A stretch of 64,000 nucleotides of DNA, taken from NCBI RefSeq assembly GCF_000002425.4, contig NC_037255.1:7632063-7696062 (forward strand), given 5' to 3'. The position numbers and the translations under genes are program-made. Every line of letters begins with the position of its first letter. Position 1 is the stretch's first letter. Source of the stretch: Physcomitrium patens. Taxonomy: Eukaryota; Streptophyta; Bryopsida; Funariales; Funariaceae. This document shows positions 25,389 through 42,851 of this stretch, piece after piece. The notes under the pieces were generated by a model. The model was not told the DNA's origin and made no database searches. It worked only from the letters and a program-made list of their open reading frames with translations.

Positions 25389-27045
25389 CTCTTTTACTTA
25401 TGAAAAATCACAATCTATGTTGGCATAGAATATTGGAATCCTAATTATAAATTAGAATGTTTGTATAATATGACATAAGCCATGACTAATGTTTTGAAGG
25501 AAATCTAGATACAATCCAAAACTTTTTGTAACATAGAAGTCAATATACATTATTGAAAATTTCTTTTACTCCTTGCTTTCTTACCACAATACCTTGCTTT
25601 TATACTCTTACACAAGCCATATTATGCTCCTACTAAAAAAGAGCCTACAATTAGTATATCCTCTCTACCATCACATAATGACCTAAATTTAATAATTGAT
25701 CATATATTTGAAGACCTAATAATATAAGATCTTAATGGTAATAATCTAACTTTAGGACTACCAACAAACTTAGATGTACATGAATTTGTCAACCTCTCAA
25801 ACTTCTTATTACATACCATAAATCTTTTACAAACTCCTTAGCAACATGCATGTGCTAACTTTATATCATAGTGAACATCCAAAGTATCAATCAATATATT
25901 CATTGATCAATCTAGCTCCTACTTAGTACACCTATTGTTAAATGACCTCCATTTAGAGATAGATATCTTAGTTGTGACCACAACATTCATACTAATAATA
26001 AGTCCACATTAGCAATATATTTGCATCACACTACTAGATTTATTGAAGAAATTGAAAGAAAGATGCAGAACATAATAGATACAATACCATACATCCAAGA
26101 GAAATTATTTCAAATTTTGGAGGCAACAATGTGGATATTGAACTTCTAAGGTTCTCTTATTATATTAAAAACTTACGCTGCCATAATCCAATACTTTAGC
26201 ACCAACAATTACTAATGTTAGATACTAGATGGCATAAACTACTTTTCTTGTGAAAAACAACATCCAACATAGCATCACACACTACACATAAAATTAAGAA
26301 AATGGCTACTAAGAGTTGCTTAGAGAGTACATAATTGCACATCACTTTCATCTAAGTTTTTTAAAAATTTGTTGCTATTAGTTATATAAATCATACTACC
26401 ATCAAGGTTTTCAAAACAGAAAGTATTACTCTGCAAACATAATAGAATAGGAGTAGGCATTGCACTGTAGGAAGTTTCAATGCTTTTTTGGTCGTCCTTG
26501 TTGTCTAAGTCCATTGTATATTTCATTCTTGACATGTTAAATGACCCTACTTTGTGAGATAGATTCCATGGTTTGTTAATGGCTCCTTGGCCAATGGCCA
26601 CTCTCCAACACAATGTAATTTTAATATTACTTTAAACCATATGTGGGAACTTTAAGGTTTTGGCCAATATAAATAATTCAAATCAAATATCATAAACTTC
26701 ATTTGAAAAAGTTGGTACCAATGCTTAGGGACTATGTTGGCTTCAGACAAGTCTTTGGTTCGAAGCTAGCCACTTGCATAGTAGAATAATTATGTTATAT
26801 CTATGTTTCGATTCTAATCCCCCTTGCTAAAGCTCTTTTACATTTGCTTGGGATGAATATTCGTCGACTGGCAGAAGCGGGCACGGTTCTGAGTACAAGC
26901 TTCGTCCGGGTATCAATCAACGTCACAATAAACAAGACACGATGACAAGGAGAAGGTCTGACCTAATTTGGAGGTGTGTTGTAGTGTTGGTGAGGGTTTC
27001 GCAGGTACCCCTGGATTGTCGACGGTGCGGTGGAGGTTTGGAGCC
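25389..27045. other. Intergenic DNA; unassigned 97-codon frame at 26320-26613 (minus)
   Basis: This is mostly AT-rich without recognisable features. One minus-strand frame at 26613-26320 has balanced amino-acid composition but no motif I know and no visible partner exons, so I do not call it a gene. Composition rises from about 26850 into the LYR gene, marking its promoter and 5' leader. Confidence 0.45.
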
Positions 27046-28078
27046 ATGTCGGGACCTGTTCACCATGTCTACAGGGACCTGCTCAAGGCTGTGCGCAAGC
27101 ATGCCGCAGCCGATCATTTCAGCAGCTTTGTCCGTCAGAGTTTTCGTGACTCGATTGCCTCGAAAGATGCCGATGCCTTGCAGAAAAGCCTCGCTTTAGC
27201 TAAGGATTATGCGTATTTAGTCAGGAGCGTTCATGCTCACAAGGTGCGAAACTGATTTTTGCGTTTTTTTATTTTTTTAGTTTTATTTTTATATCTCCTC
27301 CCTTTTATTTTTCAAAATAAAGGTTATGTATGATCTCGTTACAGTTCTGCTTCTTCGTGTAGATAGCTATGGTAGATGTGAGCTTAGCTGGGAATTTTCA
27401 AGGCGGTGAAGTGGCTCGTGTTCAATTTGTCTTTTTAATCCATCAATCACGCTCTCTGTGCTTGTGGTGGTGTGAGAGTGTTCGCGATTCATGCAGTAGG
27501 GTTATTACTAACTGCTTGGCGCGTTCTAGAAGGGTCTAGCGATCGATTGAACTTGCAGAATGAAAAATGAATTGGAATGTTTTCAATTCTTCTGCAAGTG
27601 ATGTTACGTCTCTTCTCTTCTCCGGAAGTGCGATGTTGCTCTAGAACAGGTCATGACCGTGCGATCGATAGCTGTTCTTTTTCGATGAGGAAAATCGCTA
27701 TTTCTAGTGCCTGTACTGAGTCTTCTCTCTCAAGGGCGTAGAATGTATTGCTATATGTACCTTATCCTTAAGTGTTGTACTCTAGCGTAGAAAACGCGAT
27801 ACATCATCACTCTGTCATGACGATGCAAGGAACTCATCAGATTTCGAGATTTAAATCAGAGCGTGTTAATGAGCCGCTTTCATTTTCTTCACTCGTTGAT
27901 GTCTCCTTTGCACACGTAAAGTTTTAACGATTTTTTTGTTTCGTCTGTGTAGGATCTCCTCATCTCCTATAACATCGGTGTAGATAGGGAGACAGAGCAG
28001 TCAGTTCGATTGAAAGACACTGCTAACAGAGTTGGACTTTCCATGCCAAAGCTCTTTGAAGAAGAGCAGTCGAAATGA
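27046..28078 (+). CDS. LYR-motif (complex 1 LYR-like) small mitochondrial protein, 2 exons
   Basis: Exons 27046-27243 and 27953-28078 join in phase 0 to 107 residues. The N-terminal VYRDLLKAVRK (residues 8-18) is the LYR-type signature, followed by conserved FVRQSFR (28-34) and the helical block AKDYAYLVRSVHAHKDLLISYNI (52-74, spanning the splice site). LYR proteins are short helical adaptors that bind mitochondrial acyl carrier protein. They help deliver Fe-S clusters or assemble respiratory complexes. The exact branch cannot be told from the sequence alone. I chose ATG 27046 because it gives the usual start a few residues before the motif. An in-frame ATG at 26968 would add 26 residues. Spacing to the downstream ADK gene is about 1.8 kb on the same strand. 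Confidence 0.85.
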
Positions 28079-29589
28079 CGTCCATCTTTCATCAAGCATG
28101 CACAGAATTGATCCCTTACTGGTGTAGATCCCAGTCGAAAGCTGCAACAGATACATCTGGGACGTGGTTATCTAATCGGATCCAATACGACGGCTCGCTT
28201 TTGATGCTCTGCTTGCCATTCGCTTGGGCTAGCCCTGTGGAAGTATTGTGATACACGCGTTAAGACTAAAGTTGATGAAAAGACACGCAATGTGCTGACT
28301 AATTATGTTGTCACAGCATGTCGTCACCAATGTATTTCTTGGGACTACGTTCACTCGCCCACCTTCGTCGTATCTCGAAGTTCTCGTTTGACAGAAACAG
28401 TATTCCCATATACAGTTCTGCGTGCACGTTGGGTGAAATTCCATTCTTTTGTTCCGAGGCGCTTGTGTCTAGCATCCATGTAGCGTTGCGTAGGACTTCG
28501 GAGTTCTCAGAGGACCACCAAGCATGTATTTTGATTTCTACATTTACGTGCGGTTTGTGACAGGAAACATTAGAGTAATTTCCTCTCATTGAATACTTGT
28601 TAAGAGCTAACTGCCAAGTGGGAAATGGTTTTTTGCATGTCATGTTTTGTTGTTTGGTATTCTGTATTTCTCCGACTATTGACTGCCTCCAGTTTCTCTG
28701 TAAGATGCAAACTTTTCACACGTACTAAGGAATTATCAAGTAGCACTATTTGTTTATTCTTGCAGTCCTTTGGATGATGTTATTATGAAGTGCGTATGTC
28801 AGAAGTCAGTCGCTTGCCGTTATCTTCACGAACAACCCACTAACAAGCAGGAAACCTTGAACGCTCAATTCCACACCAAATGCCCCCAGAAAATGTCTTG
28901 CTGCTACTAGCGGAAACTGCCCACGACTGATCCTTTCAACTTTCAGACCTGAACTGAATTTGGAAAAAGACATGCTATTCCAAGATGTGTAGATTAGTTG
29001 TGGCACATGGATGGTTTGGGTTGTTCTACGAACACATTCTGAAAAGGGCTCGTTGCAGCCAGTGCAAACACTGATACGAGCTTTTAATTGGCAACTAGTT
29101 CAATTTAGTGTGTAACAATCACAAAACCTTGTTTTGATTGAATGAATGATTTAAGTGGGTTTCAAGTTCAGTTGGACTTTGTACTACTTCTGTAAAATTG
29201 AGTATTTTTTTCTGAGATATAAAAGAAGAAAAATAAGAAAAATAAAATGGTTTGTATGAAAAAAGAACAAAAAGAAAAGACTGTAATAGAGCAATTGAAG
29301 TATCACTTCTCGCAGAAGGAACATTAGTTGAAAGGGATTTGTTGAATAACTCCAGATAGTTCAGTATATGAATCAATATTAACACTAACGAAACATCAAA
29401 AAGAAACAGGATCAGCAACGCATGTACAAATCGCCATATATTTCATCTTGTAATATTAGTAAAAAAAAAAAAAAATATGGTAAAAAAAGCATACGTTCTT
29501 ATGTGTGACATTCCAAATCGTTACTATTCTCTACCAAAAGAATAAAACTAGAGGCAAACGGATCTCATATAAAATATCTAGGCTTCTTT
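28079..29589. other. Intergenic region between the LYR gene and ADK
   Basis: Balanced base composition persists to about 29050, with overlapping short frames on both strands (28229-28643, 28806-29006) that look like chance openings. It probably contains the 3' untranslated region of the LYR gene. A poly-A run lies at 29460-29474. I see no RNA gene. Confidence 0.45.
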
Positions 29590-33472
<3,883 letters not shown>

Positions 33473-34837
33473 AAAATTGTTAGGGTAGGGGTGAGGAAAT
33501 TTGCCGCCCCTTTTTTTTGTCACAGCATCTATCATGCAATACAACTGGGTTGCCATATCATCAATTTCTACCTTATCTTGGGACACGTGACTTCAAAATT
33601 GTAGTTCTTAAATTGTTGGTGTCAGCTAAGTCATTCTGCTCCAGTCTAACATTATTACGGTGTGTAAGAAGCATTTTTGCAGTTGGCTACGATCATTAGG
33701 AATTCGTTTTGGGTAGCTAGAGTAGCTCTGTTTTTCTGGAACCCAATGTTTTGACCAATGAATGTTTCATTGGATGATAACCACCTCGATGCATGTGATT
33801 TGGTTGAGATTGGGGCCTTGGGTATTGTTAATGTCACCACATTTTCAGCTGTTGCACCTTTCCCCATCCACACATTCTACCCACATTTTTTGTCTATGCC
33901 AATTACGAAAGTAAAGTTCTTTTCTAAATATAAAGTGAACAATCTTATTCAACCATCTTAATCAAATGTTTTTGTCGTGCCAACGGAAAATAGGTATTGA
34001 ATAACTTAAGTAGTAAAGTGCGATTTTATCTATAACTGAATTAATCATAATCAGATACTGTAATACTAATTTTAAATTCTGAACAAATATATCTAATGTT
34101 TATATACAAAGTTAACAATCTTATTCTTTAAAAACAATCAAATAAAATATTAAATTAAGTAAATGTTTTCTAATATGTAAATTATCAAATGTTTCATACA
34201 ATCTTTTTCAATCTTAAATAAATTTCACACAATTTTACATGAAACGTTGATAAAATATTTATATTCTAAGAAATAACAATTTTTATTAAAGAAGAATGTC
34301 TCTTTGTTACCCACATAAAAAAAATGTGATTTTTAAATACCAACAAAATAATGTCTTGATATTTTTTCTTATTAATAAAACTTGACTATTTTTAATATAA
34401 ATAAATTAGAAATATCTTGACATATAGTTAATACATAAATTTAAAATATTTACCAAGAATCTCTTTTTAAATTACTTAAAAATCATCAAAATATAAGAAT
34501 ATTCAATACATAAAATTTCTAACAGATATATATTTTTAATTGATTGTAGCCATTATTATACACACAATTAGGTTCATTATTGCAATTTCAATTCATAATA
34601 ACCATGAAAATTCTCTTGAATTCAAAAGTCTTTCCATAAGCTTCATATCTATTAAAATAGACCTTTCCTTATCTTCTACTAATTCAAATATTAAAAAACC
34701 AAAGATAGGATGTATTATGAAATACATAACCAATGGTATTGTACATATCTTAAATGCTCTTCAAGTCCATTGTATGCCAAAGTTGGTAGATGTTGTTTTT
34801 ATTGATTATATAATTTGCTATATCTTGTAGAAATACT
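33473..34837. other. 3' flank of ADK, then AT-rich DNA
   Basis: The first 400-500 bases keep gene-like composition and probably carry the ADK 3' untranslated region. From about 33900 the sequence is very AT-rich with no gene. The frame at 34540-34830 shows no domain. Confidence 0.45.
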
Positions 34838-35060
34838 ACTTAGAAGCTTCATAGATGTAACTTTGTTTTTATATGTGTTTATAGGTGATTGATAGGTTAA
34901 AAATTTGGCTAATAAGTTGGCCATGTGTTATACATATAAGTGACTTGTGATATAAGTTGGAAATGTGGTATACATATAAGAAACTTATTTTGCAAGTTAG
35001 ACATGTGACTTGCAAATTGGACACATGTTAGGCACTTGTTTTAAATTCTCATCTTTGTCA
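34838..35060 (+). repeat. Gypsy LTR fragment G
   Basis: Words such as gaagcttcatagatg, ataggtgattgataggtt and gcaaattggacacatgtta follow the order of the copy D 5' LTR (about 46345-46545) on the plus strand. Both ends of the LTR are missing. It lies in opposite orientation to fragment E just downstream. Confidence 0.6.
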
Positions 35061-35137
35061 CTTTATCACAATTTAAATTGACTAAAAAACACAATTCTAT
35101 TCTTGGGACTTATTTGGCATTCCAATATTTGATTCAC

Positions 35138-36188
35138 TATCAAGGATATGAATCTTGAAGAACTAAAAGATCAAGACACTCTTGTATTACTTCAAAAAAT
35201 TAGATAACTACTTAAAAATGATATAATATTAAACTAGAATGGCTATTGCCAAAGACAAGAATACTAAAAAGTCTTGAAAATAAGACTAAAGACTACGAAG
35301 GCATTGACAAGAGTGAAGAAGGCTTTATTCTTACCTCCATATATACTCTAAACTAAGAACTACTTGGCAATGTCATGTAGGACCTCCAAAATGTGTTGAC
35401 TTTGTAACATACATATCTTAACTTATAAGGCAAGTTTTCTTTTAGTGCACTACATAGCTAGCTTGTTCCGTAAGCTACAAACACATAGACAATTTGTTGA
35501 CTAAGTTTCTAATCTATCAATCAACTACAAATACATATAAAATCAAAGCAATATCTATGAAGCTTTTAGGAAGCATTTCTAGAAAATATTATGAAATAAA
35601 TCTACTTTTATCTACTTCTATTTAATCATATAGGTAAATATTACAATAAATATGTATGTCCATGATATTATCTCTTTCTAGGAATGAGTTCTATAATGAG
35701 CAATTATCATATATTGAAGAAATCTATGATGCGGCAAGTTGTGTTTGCTACATATTCTGATCTTTGTTCTCTTTGAAGATGGTTGATAGGTCCTCTTAGC
35801 CATCAAAAGTATCCCATAATAAGGCAAGAAGACCACCATATTATTTGATTGTTGCTGAGGTCTTCATAACTTCCTTCAAATAAAACATTTGAAATATCGT
35901 CAAGAGTTATTCCTACTTCTAATAAAATTACCAAACATTAGAAGTTTCTTCCGAGGTTGTCATATTAAATATGTTGTATATTGCCATCTATTTAAGAAAG
36001 GATATGTTGTTCTTAAAGATCTTCATCTTGAGTACAATATCTTGAAGGTTGTGACAATCATAATGTCTTATTTGATAAGTTGATAAGTGAAAGTTCTTGA
36101 AGCGAATTTGTTAGTTGTTGGTTTTCTATCTCCTTAGCAACACAAAGATATAAAAGTTACAAGTAAGAATAGAAAGTAAAATGCTATC
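35138..36188 (-). mobile_element. Gypsy fragment E: 3' LTR plus 3' internal end, minus strand
   Basis: 35138-35667 is an LTR in minus orientation, with the same start and end words as copy B. It is joined at 35668 to the 3' internal part of the element, including the full post-pol frame. The rest of the element is absent: the sequence is cut at 36188, where the 5' LTR of copy C begins on the other strand. No matching flank appears on the far side of copy C, so simple insertion of C into E does not explain the junction. Confidence 0.75.
35707..36129 (-). pseudogene. Post-pol 140-codon frame of gypsy fragment E
   Basis: The same frame as in B, C and D is preserved for exactly 140 codons up to TGA at 35709-35707. 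The start codon is ATA here. Blocks IENQQ, NVLFEGSYE and REQRSEYVAN are recognisable. Codon 34 is CAA here, where the other copies have TGA. Internal stops remain, so it is not expressed as a full product. Function unknown. Confidence 0.58.
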
Positions 36189-36747
36189 TATCATAGACAT
36201 ATACATATAAGCCAGTAATTATCTATATAAATAGGTAGAAGTAAGTAGAAGTAGGTAAAAATAAGTTAATTCTATAATATCTTCTATAGAAGCTTCCTAG
36301 AAGCTTTATAGATGCTGCTTTGACTTCATAAGTGTTTATAATTGACTTTTTTAGTTAAAAAAGTGATAAAAAAATTAGTCATGTACCACATATGGTGTTA
36401 GCTTGAAGACCAAGCTCACTATGTGGCCTACAAGTAGAAAAACTTGCCTTGTAAATCAAGGCATGTGTTCTACAAAGTCAACATATATTGAAGGTCCTAT
36501 AGAACATCACCACATAGCTCTTAATTTGATAGTATATCTAGAGATAAGAGTGGAGCCATCTTCATTGTTATCAACTCCTTTCTTGCTTCTAGTCTAGTTT
36601 CAAGAGTCTCAAGTTTCCTTGTCTTTTGGCAAAAAAAAATTCTAGTTTCTTTTTAATATATGTACTTTCTAATTTCTATTTTGTTACTCTTTCTTTGATA
36701 TGGACTTCATTGATTTATGCATCATCTTTTACTTCATGTCCTCAACA
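36189..36747 (+). repeat. 5' LTR of gypsy copy C
   Basis: This 559-base repeat begins TATCATAGACATA (TGTCA-type start with one change) and ends CTCAACA. The end was placed where the 3' LTRs of B, C and D stop sharing sequence. Leader sequence shared with B and D follows. Confidence 0.78.
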
Positions 36748-36957
36748 CATTAACAAGAGTACACTTATAATATCATAGCTTTGTCTTGTCTTGATTAAGA
36801 GTGGATTACTTCTTTCTCATGATAAGATATAAGCATATTAGAAGTTCTAGATTACCGTCTTCTAAATTGATATTTTTCTTAGTATTTTCTTTGTCCTCAA
36901 GTCTTTTCTTCTACTTGTCTTGATTGGTATTAGATATTGTTTTGAATGTTATTATGG

Positions 36958-39900
36958 GAGATCTTGTTGAAATGAAGAATGCAATAGTACAAATGCAAGA
37001 GCAATTGAGGGAGTTGATACTTGCAATGCATCAACTTGGCTTACCACCACAACGATCAATAAGAATGGTAGGAAGTGAAGATATATAGATGATTAGAGTT
37101 GCTTCAACATCTGTACCAAATCATGTCCATCTACCCATGGTGGAACATACTTCAAGTATTAGAGAACCAAGAGTTTCTTTGTCCAAGAAGTTTAATGGTA
37201 TAAGATCCAAATTTTGAGGATTTATCAATTAAGTATAACTTGTGATTGAACTTCAACCTCAAAGCTATTCAACTCTAGGATCACAATTTAGATTCATTGG
37301 TACACTTCTTTTAGGTTCAACTCTATCGTGGTTTTCATCTTTTTTTAAACGAGAAGATCTAAGATTAGACAATCTGGAGGCATTTTTGGCAGAATTTCGA
37401 TCCATGTATAGAGAACATGATGCAACTTGTGTTGCAACCAACAAGATCCATATTTTGTGATAATGTAATTGATTTGTAATGTTATATGCTTCACAGTTTT
37501 GACAACTTGCAATACATATCAAGTGGGATGATGTTGCAATTATTAGCCAATTTATGGATTATAATATAAAATAAAGAAATTGATGCTCAACTTATCTGAT
37601 CCTCAAATATTGAGACAAGTAATTGACTTTGTTGTGAAATGTGACAATTGACTTCTTCAATTTTGATCTGAGAGTTGCACAAATGGGCCTCAATGTTACT
37701 ACGATTTGATGGCAACACCAACATCTCCTCAAAACATATATTCAAAAGTAGAGGATATGCAAATTGATGTAGTACGTTTTAAATCTGTTATCAAGTAAGA
37801 AAAGATTTGTTGCCGTCAAGAAAGATTGTGCTTATATTACGGGGAGCTTAAATACATTGTTCAACATTATCCAAAGAAGCGACAAAATCACAAAATGAAG
37901 AGTACATCTATCAAAGAAGACAATATGTGGGAAAAAAAATTTGTCCAATTACAACAAAGACCATTGAGTTGAAATCTTATATAGTTTTTAATGAAGGTTC
38001 CATCTTCTCTTCAGAACCCTCTCCTTGTTTTATAATAGATGTACATTTAGGACATAATAATTATAAAGCCTCCACCTTAATAGATTCAAAAGTCTCAGTT
38101 TGTTTCTTAGACATAGAATTTGTTAAAAGTCATAAAATATCGTTAGTACAAAAAACCAAACTTGTTCATATAGAGGTCATAGATGATCATTTGTTGTCTT
38201 TTGGAGATGTTACTCATGAAATTCTTCCTATAGATGTAGCAATAAATGATCATAGTAGTTGTATTATCTTCAATATAATTAGATCTCCCTCTAATCTAGT
38301 CATTTTAGGTTTATCATGGTTAAAAAAGTATAATCCTTGCATAGATTGGATTTCATGTACCCTTGACTTTTCTAAAAGCATAATTAAGAGTGAAATTATT
38401 CTAGTAAAAAGTCATAAGTCTAATGCAATTAAACTTATGTTTGAAGGTGCTAGAGCTTTCTTGTATGCTTGAGAAGAAGGATCACTTTGTATTATTTATG
38501 CCACACTTGTTTCTAATGATGTAAAGACCTCAAGTGGTATTTCTAACCAATATCAAGAATTTCAAGATATATTTGAGAAGAAGAATATAGATACTTTTCT
38601 AAAACATTGTCCCTATGACTACTCAATTGACCTTCAAAAAAGAGCATAATTGCCATTTGGACCAATCTATAGTTTATCACAAAATGAATTGGTTAAACTC
38701 AAGGAATTTATTAAAAAAAGTCTAGCCAAGAATTTCATACACCATTCCAAATTACTAGCAAGAGCTCCAATCTTATTTGTGAAGAAAAAAGATGGATCAT
38801 TGTGGATGTGTATTGATTATCGAGGACTCAATAAGATCACCATCAAGAATAGATACTCTCTACCTTTGATATTCAGACTTTGGATCAACTGAATCAAGCT
38901 AAGATCTATACAAAAATAGATCTATGGAAAGCATACAATCTAGTACATATTAAAGAAGGAGATGAATGGAAGACTGCATTCCAAACTAGGTAAGGACATT
39001 TTGAATACAATGTCATGCCTTTTAGACTTAGAGATGCACCAATAATTTTTCAACATCTAATGAATGATATTTTTTGAGAGTTTTTAGATGATTTTGTTGT
39101 CTATTATGTGAATGAAATCTTGATCTATTCTAAGAATACAAATGAACATAAATTTCATGTTCATCCTATATTATAAAAATTAAGAGATGTAGTACTCTAT
39201 GCCAAGATAGAAAAGAATGTATTCTACACTACTCAAGTCGACTTTTTAGGATACATCATTTCAAATGATGGACTTATGATGGATTCTAAGAAAGTTCAAA
39301 GGATTTTGCATTGAAAGTTTTCAAAAACAGTAAGAAATGTCCTAAGCTTTTTGGGCTTTGCCAACTATTATCGGATCTTCATCAAAGACTTCTCTCAAGT
39401 TGCAGGTCTACTTACATATTTTACTTGCAAAGACAAACTTGAGTGGAGCAAAGAAGCTAAAGCATCTTTTTAAACTTTAAAGCCAGCTATTATTTTTGTA
39501 CCAATCTTGTATCACATCAACTTTTCTAAGGTATTTTTTATAGAAATAGATGCATTTGACTTTGTTTTAGGTGTTGTATTGTCACAAATGGAAACAGATG
39601 ATTAACTTCATCCAATAGCTTTTTATTCTAGAGAATTTGAGCAGCTAAGATTATTTATAAAATCTACAAGAAATAACTTCTAGCAATCATGGATTCATTT
39701 CAAGAATGGTGTCATTATCTAAAAGGTGCTTGTAATCTAGTTATCGTATATATGGATCATAAGAATCTCAAGTACTTCATGTCAGTACGTGTTTTAAATC
39801 ATCACCAAGCCTTTTGGAGTATGTCTTTATCAAGATTTGATTTTAAGATCACATATTCAGCCAAAAAATAACAAGGTTTGTCAATCGTTCTTTTTAAATA

Positions 39901-42757
39901 TTCTTATCTTGTACCAAAAGAAGGAGATTCATCTTTTGATTAGCAAAGAACAATTCTCTTGAAGCTAAAGTATTTTCATCTTTAAGTAATGAAATCAACA
40001 TTGACTGTTGATTCGACCTTTGTAAAACAAATCCAATTAAATATATCTTCTGAATCTTTTGTTCACAATATCAAAAAACCTTCTTCTACATTTGAGTTCA
40101 AAAACAACCTACTCTATTTTGAAGTTTGATTATATGTTCCAAAAAGAGAAGCATGATTATGTGTTCTTCAAGCCTATCATGACTTTTTAACAGTATGATA
40201 TTTTGGATACAATAAGACTTTGGAACTTATATCTAAAGATTTTTGGTGGCCACATATGTGAAAGGCTGTAAAAGACTTTGTTCAATCATGGAATATTTGT
40301 TCAAGATCATAAACTCCTCGTCATTGACTTTACGATGTCATATTACATGTTGTTTTGCTCAGGAATGCACTGGACACCTAGCTGTGGAAGATGAGATTGT
40401 GTTTTACAAGTAGTTAAGAAATCTTAATAGGTTTTGTTCATATGAGAACAATATAATCTGAATTTCAATTCAAAAGTGCATAAAACACTTTTTTTAGTAG
40501 TCTTAACGATATATAAATTCCAATTACCTTATTACTTTCATATTTAAGCAATTTAGATTTTTCTTGTAAGCCCAGATCATAATTAGTTAGCTTTAACAAG
40601 CTATAACATCCAATCCGACCATCCACTTGATGTGGAATTTTGCATGCAATTTTTAATGTAAGTCTTCTATATGCTGATGATGTTTTAGCCCAATCCAACT
40701 TATAGATTGTGAGAAAACCTCCAAAAATTACACTAATATCACTCGGTTGCCAACTTGAAAAGTAAAGCAGAAATCCCAACAATGTTTTCTTCCTTTCTAA
40801 TTTTTAACTTTGTTTCAAAATTCGTGTATAGCTTGATCTTCAAGTCCTTCAATATTATGCCAATTTTCACCTTAATTTGTTTGATAGATCTTACGAAATC
40901 ATAGAAATCCTATCCAACCTCAAATTACCACCTTCCAAAATCCTCTTGTGCTAAAAACTAGATATCTCTAAACCACGCTATAAGATTATCACAAAATTTT
41001 GTATACACTTAGCACATCTAATAATCCAAATAGTATCAAGTTTTCAACCATCGATATCACACCAATTACACGAACTAGCTAAAAATGCTAGTCCTAATTA
41101 TATTATATAAAATCTAAATCACTGATATAAACCTTGACTTTGAACAATAATTGCTAAGACTTCCAAAACCTTCTCAAAAAATTCATACATTTCTAGAAAG
41201 AACTTCAAGTTAGCTCTCAAATTCTAACCTCCAATCTTCAAATGCTTCACTAACTTGCTCTTGGTGGTCGTTTTAATCACCAGAGGTCTGATTTTGATCT
41301 TGTCTCACAAATGGTCAACCCTCGGATATCAATCTAACTTATCTTAAGGAGTTTTTAGCCCAATTCTATCCTTAACTTGATCCTAGTATCAATTATATCA
41401 ACCATTTATCTCTTCTATCCTAATTTTATCAATTTATAGTCTTTCTAAGGTAGTATAAGAGTCTCTACAACCTAGAAGGTAAAATTATTAACTAATCTTC
41501 AATCTACTAACTATTAAGATAAGAAAATAACCTAAGAGGCTTTTATAAAAGCTATCTTTAGATACCTCAAATTATAATTGAATTAAGATTATTAGATGTT
41601 AATTAGAAATTAAAATTTAATTATAATTTCACATTATAGTGGTATAACATTACGAAAACGGACTTCTTCAACCATTTCTTATTTCAAAACAACCATGGTC
41701 TTCTATTTCTATGGATTTCATCATGGATCTTCAAATCTTAGGTTCTTATGACTCTATATTCATGATAATAGATTTTTTTATCAAAATGACATATTTTGTA
41801 TAATGTACAAAATCTATCACAAAAGAAGAAATAGCTAAACTCTTTCTTAATAATATTTATCGCTATGATGGATTATCCAAGGATATTATATCCAATAGGA
41901 GAATCTAATTTGTATCAAGATTTTAACAGACTTCTTTCAAGATTCTAAAAGTGGATATAAAACTATCTTTGATATTCCATCCTCAAATTGATGGATAAAT
42001 GGAGTGTTTTAATCAAATCTTGAATTAGTATATAGATGTACCATCAATTATCAATAAGATGATTGGACAATTCTTTTGCCATTAGCAGAGTTTACTTATA
42101 ATAATACGATACATTCTTCTACAAAAAAAACACCATTTTTTGTCAATTATAATTATCATCTATGACTAGATACTTTTGACTTTTCAAATTCTAATAATCT
42201 TGCAGCAAAAGATTTGGCAAATCATTTGTCACAGCTACATGCAACAATGAAGGGGTAATTAAAAGAAACTCAAGAATAATAAAAGATCAATGCAGATATC
42301 TATTGAAAGGAACAACCATCATTCCACATAAGTGACAAGGTATAGTTACTTTGTCGCAATATCAAGACCACTTATCCTTGTGTTAAGTTGGACTATCATA
42401 AACTTGGACTATTTTTTTATTTCTACATAAATGAATCCAGTTGCATATTATTTATACCTACCAGAGTCAATGAAAATCCATCGAATATTCCATGTGTCTC
42501 TTCTTGAATCATACAAGACAGTGGACGCATCATGAAGAAGACAAGCTCCACCTCCTCCTATAGAAGTGGACAATAATGTAGAGTTTGAAGTGGAAGAAGT
42601 CCTAGATTCAAGGCAGCATCGAAATAAATTAGAATATCTTATCCATTGATATGGATATGATATTAGTGAATATTCATGGAAACTAATAAAGAAACTTGTA
42701 AATACAGCAAAGGCGGAAGAGGTTTTTTATCAATGACATCCATCAAAATCAAAATGA
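36958..42757 (+). pseudogene. Decayed gag-pol of gypsy copy C, split by repeat F4
   Basis: Gag begins near 36958 (MGDLVEMKNA region) and is followed by a zinc-knuckle-like region near 37800-37880. Protease lies at 37927-38472, one open 181-codon frame with LIDSKVS replacing the DSG site and ILGLSWLKKYNP. Reverse transcriptase is about 38650-39320, RNase H about 39430-39880 and the integrase N-terminal part about 40010-40320. The integrase core resumes after F4 at about 41660-42200, and the chromodomain is about 42580-42757. The reverse-transcriptase catalytic box reads YVNE instead of YVDD, which would abolish activity. Stops occur in gag and RNase H. Confidence 0.82.
40336..41657 (+). repeat. 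Repeat family F, copy F4, inside the copy C integrase
   Basis: The interrupted integrase frame gives clear edges. Left flank reads gactttacga and right flank acggacttcttc; the uninterrupted site in copy B reads gaccttatagacttcttc. The insert starts TGTCATATTACATG, ends ATAACATTACGAAA, and is 1322 bases, the same length as F1. No coding frame is convincing: the 105-codon minus frame 40782-40465 has no domain. Confidence 0.78.
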
Positions 42758-42851
42758 AAATCTTCCTTATAAAAGAAATAAGATCCAGACAAGATAACAT
42801 TTTACTTTTAATCCTTGTTTGTAGCTTCTTTGTAGTTATGATGCTAAAGAG

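Noticed and set aside
26320-26613. 97-codon minus-strand frame with balanced composition
   Set aside because: No motif, no flanking exons with matching phase, and AT-rich surroundings; insufficient for a gene call.
27361-27952. Balanced-composition segment inside the LYR gene considered as a further exon
   Set aside because: The two flanking exons join in phase across it and complete the LYR domain; frames inside it are interrupted.
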